Positions 1 to 4,820 of a stretch of 8,302 nucleotides of DNA are shown piece by piece; within the stretch, counting starts at the first letter, position 1, and each line of letters opens with the position of its first letter. Below the pieces are notes generated by a model. The model was given only the letters and a program-made list of their open reading frames with translations, did not search any database and was not told the DNA's origin. The DNA is from JBDKTH01 sp964558295 (GTDB lineage: Bacteria > Planctomycetota > Planctomycetia > Pirellulales > Thermoguttaceae), in assembly GCA_964558295.1 (NCBI GenBank), contig CAZLDQ010000232.1:1-8302 (forward strand), read 5' to 3'. A program made the position numbers and the translations under genes.

Positions 1-67
1 TCCGCGTACCGCGTACGGCGTAGTGAAAAGCATTCGAACAGGGATGATCTGGAAGCGGTAGGGAGCG

Positions 68-103
68 TTGTAGGAGACGTTTGAGCATACGGCGGATATC
101 GGG
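68..103 (+). other. Archease N-terminal coding segment interrupted by amber codon
   Basis: In the archease frame this stretch reads TTG, TAG, then E-T-F-E-H-T-A-D-I-G directly into GTG 104. HTAD is the signature N-terminal motif of archease. Relatives typically begin M-Y-E-x-F-E-H-T-A-D, so TTG-TAG sits where Met-Tyr would be; one base change (TAC or TAT to TAG) would explain the stop. A second in-frame TAG at 59-61 blocks the ATG at 44. No other ATG, GTG or TTG lies in frame between 74 and 103. Possible causes are a real nonsense mutation, a sequencing or assembly error, or a non-canonical start. Confidence 0.65.
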
Positions 104-478
104 GTGCTAATAGGGGCGGGGGAGTTGGGGGAACTGTTCGAGGAGGCGGGGAGGGCACTGTTTTCGGTGATTGTGGCGAACCCAGAGGCGATCAAGCCTG
201 TCGAGCAGGTCGAGATTCGGCTCAGCGGCACCCGACGCGACGACCTGTTGTTCGATTGGCTGGCCGAGTTGCTCTACACCTTGGACACCCGGCGGATGGT
301 CTTCCGGCAGTTCAAGGTACACGTGGACGACCAGGGGCTGACGGCCACCGCCCACGGCGAGCCGATCGATCGCCAGCGGCACACGTTGGCCCAGGAGGTC
401 AAGGCGATTACCTATCATGGCCTGAAGGTCGAACGCGACGGCGACGGCTGGTTGGCCGAGGTGATTGTAGATTTGTAG
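104..478 (+). CDS. Archease, RtcB activator, N-terminus apparently broken
   Basis: Archease helps RtcB through guanylylation and multiple-turnover RNA ligation. The 124-residue frame from GTG 104 carries the family's body: an acidic FEEAG..LF helix (12-20), a DDLLFDWLAELLY segment (46-58), EVKAITYH (98-105) and a C-terminal VDL, with Lys100 and Asp123 in the conserved positions. Family members are usually about 140 residues and begin just before a HTAD motif. That motif is present in the same frame at 83-103 (EHTADIG), upstream of GTG 104, but the only candidate start before it (TTG 68) is followed at once by TAG 71-73. Starting at GTG 104 would remove the conserved HTAD Asp and leave a probably inactive protein. 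The identity is secure. The true start, or whether this is a pseudogene, is not. It lies 138 nt before rtcB, which supports the assignment. Confidence 0.8.
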   Translation: MLIGAGELGELFEEAGRALFSVIVANPEAIKPVEQVEIRLSGTRRDDLLFDWLAELLYTLDTRRMVFRQFKVHVDDQGLTATAHGEPIDRQRHTLAQEVKAITYHGLKVERDGDGWLAEVIVDL

Positions 479-496
479 ACATGCGCCATGTGGCCG

Positions 497-510
497 GCGA
501 GCTTGCTCGC
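497..510. repeat. Perfect short palindrome in the archease-rtcB gap
   Basis: GCGAGC (497-502) and GCTCGC (505-510) are perfect inverted arms around TT. In RNA this would fold with four or more loop bases, so the outer pairs matter most. It lies 19 nt after the archease stop. There is no T-run after it, so it is not a classical terminator. It resembles the TT-centred palindrome at 3466-3483 in design but not in sequence. Confidence 0.5.
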
Positions 511-575
511 TGTGTTTGTCCGTGCGGTCTATTCCAGCCGGTTGTCAAACACGGCAAACAAGGAAGGCTGGCCAA

Positions 576-596
576 ATGGGACTCCCGGGATTCTGA
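576..596 (+). CDS. Possible six-codon leader peptide upstream of rtcB
   Basis: ATG 576 opens a six-codon frame, M-G-L-P-G-F, ending at TGA 594-596, 20 nt before the rtcB start. An AGGAAGG sequence at 561-567 lies 8 nt upstream, a better ribosome-binding site than the one in front of rtcB itself. It could be a leader peptide or a translational coupling element. A frame this short is easily a chance event and nothing in the peptide suggests a function. Confidence 0.2.
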   Translation: MGLPGF

Positions 597-616
597 ATAG
601 AGAGGGCATAGAACCG

Positions 617-2080
617 ATGACGAAACAAGGATATCACGGACCGCTGGAGCAGATCGGCGAATGCGTCTGGCGGATTCCGAAGAACTACAAGATCGGCATG
701 CGGGTTGAGGGACGGATCTTTGCCGACGAACGATTGATCCAGCAGATTCGCGACGATCAGGCGCCTGAGCAAGTGGCCAACGTGGCCTTCCTGCCGGGCA
801 TCCAGATGGCCAGCCTTGCCATGCCTGACATCCACTGGGGCTATGGCTTTTGCATCGGCGGCGTGTGCGCGACCGATCCGGCGGAAGGGGGGGTGATCTC
901 GCCGGGCGGCGTGGGCTACGACATCAATTGCGGCGTGCGGCTGGTACGCACCAACCTCCACGAAAGCGAGGTGCGGCCGGTGATCCAACACCTCGTGGGA
1001 GCGCTCTTCAAGCGAATCCCGGCAGGGGTGGGAACCGGTGGGCCGTACTTGTTCGACTCGAAGCAGCTTCGCCGGCTGATGGCCGAAGGGGTCGGCTATC
1101 TGGAGTCGCAGGGGCTCGCCACGGCCGGGGACGTAGACCACACCGAGGCCCACGGCTGTCTTCCCGACGCCGACCCCAGCGCCGTGAGCACGCGGGCGAT
1201 CGAGCGGGGCGGCGATCAGTGCGGCACGCTCGGTTCGGGGAATCATTTTCTCGAAGTCCAAGTAGTCGACGAGATCTTCGACGACGAAACAGCCCGGGTG
1301 ATGGGAATCACGCAAGGGGGAATCTGTGTGATGATCCATTCCGGCTCGCGCGGCTTGGGTTACCAGGTCTGCGACGATGCGTTGCGTGAGTTGCGCGGCG
1401 TGCCCGAGCGCTACGGCATCGAACTACCCGACCGGCAGTTGGCCTGCGCCCCGGTCGAGAGCCGCGAGGGACAACAGTATCTCGGCGCGATGCGTGCGGC
1501 GGCCAACTACGCCTGGGCCAATCGGCAACTGCTGATGTGGGAAGCCCGTGAGGCGTTTGCCGAGTTTTTCGGCCGGTCCTGGGAGTCAATGCAGATGAAC
1601 CTCGTGTACGACGTGGCCCACAACATCGCCAAGCTCGAAGAGCACGTCGTTGACGGTCGGCGTAAGCGGGTCTGCGTGCATCGCAAAGGGGCCACACGGG
1701 CCTTCCCCCCGGGCCACGCCGAATTGCCCGACCGCTATCGCCCGATCGGCCAGCCGGTGATTATCCCCGGCGACATGGGCCGGCAGAGCTGGCTTTTGGC
1801 GGGCCAGCCGGGGAGCATGGAGCAGACGTTTGGTACGACCTGCCACGGCGCCGGCCGCGTGATGAGCCGCAGTGAGGCGATTCGCCAGGCCAAGGGACGG
1901 CGGATCGACCGTGAGTTGGCCGAACAGGGGATCATCGCTCGGGCTCGCAGTTGGCAAGGGTTGGCCGAAGAACAGCCGGCGGCCTATAAGGACGTGAGCC
2001 TGGTCGTCGACGTCGTCCACCGTGCCGGTCTGGCCCGGAAGGTCGCCCGGCTTGTCCCGATCGGCGTGGTAAAGGGCTAA
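617..2080 (+). CDS. rtcB: RNA-splicing ligase RtcB (3'-phosphate RNA ligase)
   Basis: RtcB joins RNA 2',3'-cyclic phosphate or 3'-phosphate ends to 5'-OH ends, using GTP and Mn2+, in RNA repair and, in some organisms, tRNA splicing. The 487-residue protein has every landmark of the family: MPDIHWGYGF (69-78), GVGYDINCGVR (98-108) with metal ligands Asp102 and Cys105, GSGNHFLE (206-213) with His210, HSGSRG (241-246), HNIAKLE (335-341), and CHGAGR (409-414), in which His410 is the expected guanylylated nucleophile. Lys486 is near the C-terminus. Length and spacing match the long archaeal-type RtcB (about 480) rather than the shorter E. coli form. I chose ATG 617 (M-T-K-Q-G) because homologs begin near here; a GAGGG at 602-606 lies 10 nt upstream. 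The frame stays open back to ATG 488, but those 43 codons look non-homologous. The PEBP gene follows closely. Confidence 0.96.
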   Translation: MTKQGYHGPLEQIGECVWRIPKNYKIGMRVEGRIFADERLIQQIRDDQAPEQVANVAFLPGIQMASLAMPDIHWGYGFCIGGVCATDPAEGGVISPGGVGYDINCGVRLVRTNLHESEVRPVIQHLVGALFKRIPAGVGTGGPYLFDSKQLRRLMAEGVGYLESQGLATAGDVDHTEAHGCLPDADPSAVSTRAIERGGDQCGTLGSGNHFLEVQVVDEIFDDETARVMGITQGGICVMIHSGSRGLGYQVCDDALRELRGVPERYGIELPDRQLACAPVESREGQQYLGAMRAAANYAWANRQLLMWEAREAFAEFFGRSWESMQMNLVYDVAHNIAKLEEHVVDGRRKRVCVHRKGATRAFPPGHAELPDRYRPIGQPVIIPGDMGRQSWLLAGQPGSMEQTFGTTCHGAGRVMSRSEAIRQAKGRRIDRELAEQGIIARARSWQGLAEEQPAAYKDVSLVVDVVHRAGLARKVARLVPIGVVKG

Positions 2081-2113
2081 ATGGCGGTTCGGTTTCCGTA
2101 CGAGGGGAGCACG

Positions 2114-2713
2114 ATGAACACACTAACCATCCTGTCACGAGTTGTAGTCGGGCTGATGCTTGTCCTCTGGGCCGGCGTCGTGGGGTGCGGGGAAGACTTG
2201 GGAACACCAACAAAAGGAGGCAAACCAGTGAAGATCCAATTGACCAGTAGCGCATTTGCCAACGGACAACCGATTCCGACGAAGTATACGGGGGAAGGGG
2301 CGGACGTCTCGCCGCCGTTATCCTGGAGTGGGCTGCCGGAAGGAACCAAAGAACTGGCCCTGATCTGCGACGATCCCGACGCCCCGACGGCCGAACCGTG
2401 GGTCCATTGGGTGATCTACAAGATCCCGGCCGAAGCCACGGGGCTTCCGGAAGGTGTAGCGAAGAGCGCGAGATTGAAAGAGCCAGAGGGCGCCTTGCAG
2501 GGGAAGAACTCCTGGCCCAGTGGGCAGACGATCGCCTACCGTGGTCCGATGCCTCCGCCTGGCCACGGCCCGCACCGCTACTTCTTCAAACTCTACGCCT
2601 TGAACACCGCCTTGAACGTCGAGCCGGGGCTGTCGAAGAAGGAGTTGCTCGCGGAGATGCAGGGGGCGGTGATTGGCGAAGGGGAGTGGATGGGAACCTA
2701 CGAGAGGCGGTGA
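2114..2713 (+). CDS. YbhB/YbcL-type PEBP family lipoprotein
   Basis: This is a phosphatidylethanolamine-binding protein family member of the bacterial YbhB/YbcL (Raf kinase inhibitor-like) type. The natural ligand in bacteria is poorly known. From ATG 2114 the 199-residue product starts with a short basic stretch, a hydrophobic segment (10-23) and a lipobox V-V-G-Cys25, so it should be a lipid-anchored envelope protein. The PEBP fold follows from about 40 to 197: DVSPPLSW (64-71), CDDPDAP (85-91), HWVIY (98-102), and GHGPHRYFFKLYAL (150-163), which forms the ligand pocket. ATG 2114 has GAGGGGAG at 2102-2109. An alternative ATG at 2081 abuts the rtcB stop and would add 11 residues before the signal. 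A strong internal site at 2213-2230 could also give a cytosolic 161-residue form. It is probably cotranscribed with rtcB; a functional link is not established. Confidence 0.92.
   Translation: MNTLTILSRVVVGLMLVLWAGVVGCGEDLGTPTKGGKPVKIQLTSSAFANGQPIPTKYTGEGADVSPPLSWSGLPEGTKELALICDDPDAPTAEPWVHWVIYKIPAEATGLPEGVAKSARLKEPEGALQGKNSWPSGQTIAYRGPMPPPGHGPHRYFFKLYALNTALNVEPGLSKKELLAEMQGAVIGEGEWMGTYERR
2213..2230 (+). promoter_or_regulatory. Internal ribosome-binding site and in-frame GTG in the PEBP gene
   Basis: AAAGGAGG at 2213-2220 is a near-perfect Shine-Dalgarno sequence, placed 7 nt before GTG 2228, which is in frame. Starting there gives M-K-I-Q-L-T-S-S-A-F, exactly how the cytosolic YbhB-type members begin, with 161 residues against about 158 for E. 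coli YbhB. It is better placed than the site for ATG 2114. It also encodes K-G-G in the linker after the lipobox, so chance remains possible. Confidence 0.5.
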
Positions 2714-2716
2714 CGC

Positions 2717-3433
2717 GTGCCGGACACCCGTTTGCATCGTGGCCCGCATCCCGAGGACCAGGAGCTCTTCGCCCCCCCAGCCCTGGAGGGGTTGCGTCAG
2801 GCGGCGGCCGATCTCGGCTGGCTGCTCAATCGGGGCTATGCGACGCCGTCGGCCCTGAAACTGGTGGGCGATCGCTACCGGCTGTGTGCCCGGCAGCGGA
2901 TCGCCATTGCCCGCTCGGTCTGCTCCGACACGGCCGCGGCCCGGCGCGAAGCGCATCGCGTCGAGATGGATCGACTTCGAGGGCAGCCGCTGTGGATTGA
3001 CGGCTACAATGTGCTGACGACCGTCGAGGCGGCCTTGGCTGGCGGCGTCCTCCTGGCCGCCCACGACGGCACGTATCGCGATATGGCCAGCATGCACGGC
3101 AGCTACCGCCGTGTGGCCGAAACCCAGACCGCCCTTGAACTGCTCGGCCGGTTGACCGCTACGGCCGGCGTCGCCGAGTGTCGTTGGTTCTTGGATCGTT
3201 CGGTTTCCAACAGCGGGCGTTTGAAGCAGATCATGGAAACCGTGGCAGCAAGTCACGGCTGGCCCTGGTCGATCGAACTGGTCGACGATCCCGACCCGCT
3301 GTTGTCCACCACGCCCCACATCATCGCTACGGCCGACAGTGTGATCCTCGACGCCTGTCAGGCTTGGTTCAATCTCGCCCGGGAGACGGTGGTTCGCGCG
3401 GTGCCAGGGGCATGGGTCGTAGAGAGTGGATAG
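2717..3433 (+). CDS. DUF434/DUF5616 domain protein, possible NYN/PIN-like fold
   Basis: This 238-residue protein of unknown function matches my memory of the DUF434 plus DUF5616 architecture. The N-terminal part (about 7-65) has RGPHPED, a helical ADLGWLLNRGYA segment and LVGDRYRLCARQR. The C-terminal part (about 90-220) has WIDGYNVL (93-100), HDGTYRDM (116-123), FLDRSVSNSGR (158-168) and TADSVILDA (205-213). The Asp residues ending predicted strands (95, 160, 207) after a DGYN motif recall NYN/PIN-type nucleases; that resemblance is my inference, and no nuclease activity is established. GTG 2717 begins 3 nt after the PEBP stop, with GAGAGGCGG just upstream. No other in-frame start fits, and tight packing implies translational coupling. 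Next to rtcB and archease, a role in RNA processing is a reasonable guess. Confidence 0.85.
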   Translation: MPDTRLHRGPHPEDQELFAPPALEGLRQAAADLGWLLNRGYATPSALKLVGDRYRLCARQRIAIARSVCSDTAAARREAHRVEMDRLRGQPLWIDGYNVLTTVEAALAGGVLLAAHDGTYRDMASMHGSYRRVAETQTALELLGRLTATAGVAECRWFLDRSVSNSGRLKQIMETVAASHGWPWSIELVDDPDPLLSTTPHIIATADSVILDACQAWFNLARETVVRAVPGAWVVESG

Positions 3434-3465
3434 TCAATAGTGAATGGTGGGCCACGTGGTTTAGC

Positions 3466-3483
3466 CGCAGCACTTGTGCTGCG
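3466..3483. repeat. Strong palindrome after the RtcB operon
   Basis: CGCAGCAC (3466-3473) and GTGCTGCG (3476-3483) pair perfectly around TT, 32 nt after the DUF434 stop. The stem can extend by two pairs outward if one C is bulged. It lacks a following T-run, so it is either a terminator without a U tract, an mRNA 3'-end stabiliser, or a REP-like dispersed palindrome. The similar TT-centred design at 497-510 favours a repeat family, but two examples are not enough to show it. Confidence 0.5.
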
Positions 3484-3507
3484 CGGGAATCGCCATTGAC
3501 GTGAGAT

Positions 3508-3720
3508 TCAAGGGTTCTCGCTGAAGTGGACGAGCTGCTCGCATAAGAACTGGTTCACGGCATCGGGATGGCTGACGGGGAGCAAACGGTCGCCGCCGGG
3601 AACGAGCAGGTCGGGATGCGTCGAGGTGCCCCATTCCCGGCAGAAGGCTTAGCGGCAACGACTCGGCGATGGGCAGGCGGTTAGTGTGGGCAAGGAGGCC
3701 TTCGGGGCGTGCGCACGTTG
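3508..3720 (-). pseudogene. Decayed gene fragment, possibly an alpha/beta-hydrolase tail
   Basis: On the - strand the last 46 codons before TGA (3508-3510) have strongly GC-ending codons and read like real protein: C-R-E-W-G-T, H-P-D-L-L-V-P-G-G-D-R-L-L-P, then D-A-V-N-Q-F-L-C-E-Q-L. The pattern LLVPGGDRLLPVSHPDA recalls the strand and acidic residue near the end of alpha/beta-hydrolases. The frame is closed upstream by TAA at 3649-3651. Just before that point another - strand frame reads G-L-L-A-H-T-N-R-L-P-I-A-E-S-L-P-L, also protein-like, suggesting a frameshift. I cannot trace the gene further upstream. The family guess is weak; that this is former coding sequence is more likely. Confidence 0.4.
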
Positions 3721-3851
3721 AGCGCAGCCCCTTATCCAGCAAAGACCACCATAACCCACGGACTGCGCCCTGCGCCGAGAAAAGGGGGCGCAAGATTCCT
3801 CGGGGTGCCACTGCCTCGGCAGACGCCATGCCGCAAGAGCGCAGCAGACGG

Positions 3852-3873
3852 CCCTGCTTACCACACAGCAGGG
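3852..3873 (-). terminator. Hairpin downstream of the small basic gene
   Basis: CCCTGCT (3852-3858) and AGCAGGG (3867-3873) form a 7-bp stem with an 8-nt loop, beginning 24 nt after the stop codon of the - strand micro-gene. There is no T-run after it on the - strand, so a terminator role is only possible. Confidence 0.25.
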
Positions 3874-3897
3874 GCACACGTTCGGCGGAGGGTACGA

Positions 3898-3987
3898 TTA
3901 CTTCTTGCGGTGTCGAATCCTCGAGCGCATCCGACGCTTCTTGCGACCCAGTTTCCGCCGACCTTTTCCCGATTGTTTCGTTCCCAC
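3898..3987 (-). CDS. Candidate 29-residue Arg/Lys-rich small protein
   Basis: Read on the - strand from GTG 3985-3987 to TAA 3898-3900, this frame encodes 29 residues starting G-T-K-Q-S-G-K-G-R-R after the start and ending M-R-S-R-I-R-H-R-K-K. About 17 are Arg or Lys, with no acidic residue. GGAG lies 6 nt before the GTG. A promoter (TTGCCT, 17 nt, TATAGT) sits about 95 nt upstream with a leader hairpin between. Composition and size fit very small ribosome-associated proteins such as bTHX or the bS22/COX24 type. The R-M-x(5)-H-R-K pattern recalls the latter, but spacing differs and I claim no orthology. It is too short for routine gene callers. The arrangement of promoter, ribosome-binding site and composition makes it more than chance, though still unproven. 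Confidence 0.5.
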   Translation of the reverse strand: MGTKQSGKGRRKLGRKKRRMRSRIRHRKK

Positions 3988-4051
3988 GCGAGTCTCCGTA
4001 GCAGATGCAAATGGTACGAGAGCGACGCTCCCTCGGATCCGCGCCTATCCA

Positions 4052-4069
4052 GGGAAGCCCGTGCTTCCC
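4052..4069 (-). promoter_or_regulatory. Leader hairpin of the small basic gene
   Basis: GGGAAGC and GCTTCCC form a perfect 7-bp stem with a 4-nt loop. It lies within the predicted 5' leader of the micro-gene, between its promoter and start codon, about 65 nt before the GTG. A small basic ribosomal-type protein could regulate itself through such a leader; this is inference. Confidence 0.35.
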
Positions 4070-4088
4070 CCAGGTGGCGCAGCAGGTG

Positions 4089-4117
4089 ACTATAACAAAG
4101 CACCCTATCGGAGGCAA
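4089..4117 (-). promoter_or_regulatory. Predicted sigma-70 promoter of the small basic gene
   Basis: On the - strand TTGCCT (4112-4117) and TATAGT (4089-4094) are separated by 17 nt, matching the -35 box in 4 of 6 and the -10 box in 5 of 6 positions. Transcription would begin near 4082 and run leftward through the leader hairpin into the 29-codon frame. Confidence 0.45.
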
Positions 4118-4273
4118 GGGGGGACGGAGTTGAGTAGGCGGTGAAAGATGAGGAATAGGGCGAAATGGGGAATCCGTTTCGCGCGTCAGCACGAGCCGGG
4201 AAGCTTCACCCTCCCGGGGGGCGACGCGGGTACTCACTCCGCATTGATGTTGGTCCCCTCTGACAGTCCAAGC

Positions 4274-4289
4274 CAAGTCCTCCGACTTG
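4274..4289 (+). promoter_or_regulatory. Operator-like inverted repeat overlapping a -35 region
   Basis: CAAGTC (4274-4279) and GACTTG (4284-4289) form a perfect inverted repeat with a 4-nt centre. The right arm overlaps the candidate -35 box TTGCCT (4287-4292) of the promoter for the 62-aa gene, a classic place for a repressor to bind. Confidence 0.35.
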
Positions 4290-4317
4290 CCTTGCCAGAC
4301 TGGGTACTGCGTATAAT
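4287..4317 (+). promoter_or_regulatory. Predicted sigma-70 promoter of the 62-aa gene
   Basis: TATAAT at 4312-4317 is a perfect -10 box with a TG close upstream. The best -35 candidate, TTGCCT at 4287-4292, leaves a rather long 19-nt spacer. TTGCCA at 4292-4297 would leave only 14. The start codon of the downstream gene is about 55 nt beyond the -10 box. Confidence 0.5.
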
Positions 4318-4371
4318 TTTCCCGAACGATCCGTCCCGATGGCTCAAGCCCCCCGAAGAAGGAGATGAGCG

Positions 4372-4560
4372 ATGATCGATCAACCCCGGTTGTCCGAGGC
4401 GGAATGGACCCTTCTGATGCAGCTTCTCGAACAGGAGGAACACGAACTGCCCGCCGAAATCCGTCACACCCGGACCCAAGAGGTCAAGGACGAGTTGCAC
4501 CAGCGTTTGGAGATGGTGCGGCAACTGCGCGAGCGGTTGCGGACGGTAGCGGTGGTCTGA
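4372..4560 (+). CDS. Small helical protein, 62 aa, function unknown
   Basis: I do not know a function for this protein. It is almost entirely predicted helix, Glu/Leu/Arg-rich, with no membrane segment or signal. Landmarks are L-S-E-A-E-W-T-L-L (7-15), E-H-E-L-P-A-E-I-R-H-T (23-33) and a final amphipathic helix (36-57). Short proteins with the ELPxEIRHT core seem familiar from planctomycetes and some other bacteria, but this is from memory. Translation signals are excellent: AAGGAG at 4359-4364, 7 nt before ATG 4372, and a perfect TATAAT upstream. An out-of-frame ATG at 4365 is less well placed. It stands alone, 260 nt before the coiled-coil gene, so it may be its own transcription unit. The sequence is compatible with a helical hairpin that dimerises. 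Confidence 0.8.
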   Translation: MIDQPRLSEAEWTLLMQLLEQEEHELPAEIRHTRTQEVKDELHQRLEMVRQLRERLRTVAVV

Positions 4561-4603
4561 GATGGCGTTGCCAATTCGACGGATATCTCGCCGGTGTATC
4601 TCT

Positions 4604-4631
4604 CGCTTACCTGTCTTGCCCAGGTTAAGCG
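4604..4631. terminator. Hairpin after the 62-aa gene
   Basis: CGCTTACCTG (4604-4613) pairs with CAGG-T-TAAGCG (4621-4631) over 10 bp with a single bulged T and a 7-nt loop, 43 nt after the stop codon. No T-run follows, so it is a weak terminator candidate or a structured 3' end. Confidence 0.35.
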
Positions 4632-4719
4632 TCCCGCTTCCATTGCGTGTGGCATTGCCAAGCTTCTACGACGATTGAGGTTAACTCTGCTGCCTCCGGT
4701 GCCGATGAAAGAGCCTGAT

Positions 4720-4798
4720 AAACCGTTCGGTTTGCGCGGAGTTTAACGCCTAGCCGGCCAGGCGGGGCGAGGCGCAGACGGAACACCGTTGTTACGGT
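4720..4798 (+). promoter_or_regulatory. Paired hairpins in the coiled-coil gene leader
   Basis: Two perfect small stems lie upstream of the coiled-coil gene: AAACCG/CGGTTT at 4720-4733 and ACCGT/ACGGT at 4785-4798, the second ending 22 nt before ATG 4821. They may be leader structure. I see no match to a known riboswitch and no convincing promoter in 4561-4820. Confidence 0.25.
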
Positions 4799-4820
4799 TC
4801 AGCCGGAGAGGCGCGTGAGC

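Larger units (their letters stand above)
3434..4371. other. Gene-poor interval holding palindromes, decayed coding and a micro-gene
   Basis: No full-size gene fits here. Overlapping frames of 70-270 codons exist on both strands, but none has coherent codon bias or recognisable domains throughout. The supportable contents are the palindrome at 3466-3483, a decayed - strand coding fragment at 3508-3720, a small basic - strand gene at 3898-3987 with its own promoter, and the + strand promoter of the 62-aa gene near 4287-4317. Several further short inverted repeats occur, for example 3811-3822 and 4196-4217, with no clear role. Confidence 0.6.

Noticed and set aside
31..45. TTCGAA sequence resembling a tRNA T-loop
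   Set aside because: The flanking bases cannot form a T-stem and no acceptor or anticodon arm is nearby on either strand.
488..616. 5' extension of the rtcB frame to ATG 488 (43 extra codons)
   Set aside because: The extension has no homology to the RtcB N-terminus, includes the palindrome at 497-510, and homologs begin near ATG 617.
545..1339. 264-codon open frame antisense to rtcB
   Set aside because: It lies opposite unmistakable RtcB coding and is explained by GC-rich codon use in the sense gene.
2318..3319. 333-codon open frame antisense to the PEBP and DUF434 genes
   Set aside because: It spans two real genes on the other strand and its sequence resembles no protein family.
3461..4276. 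271-codon - strand open frame across the gene-poor interval
   Set aside because: No coherent domain runs through it. Only a short part near 3650-3720 looks protein-like, and it then changes frame.
4365..4628. Alternative 87-codon frame from ATG 4365
   Set aside because: It overlaps the 62-aa gene in another frame; the ribosome-binding site spacing and helical, family-like sequence favour ATG 4372.
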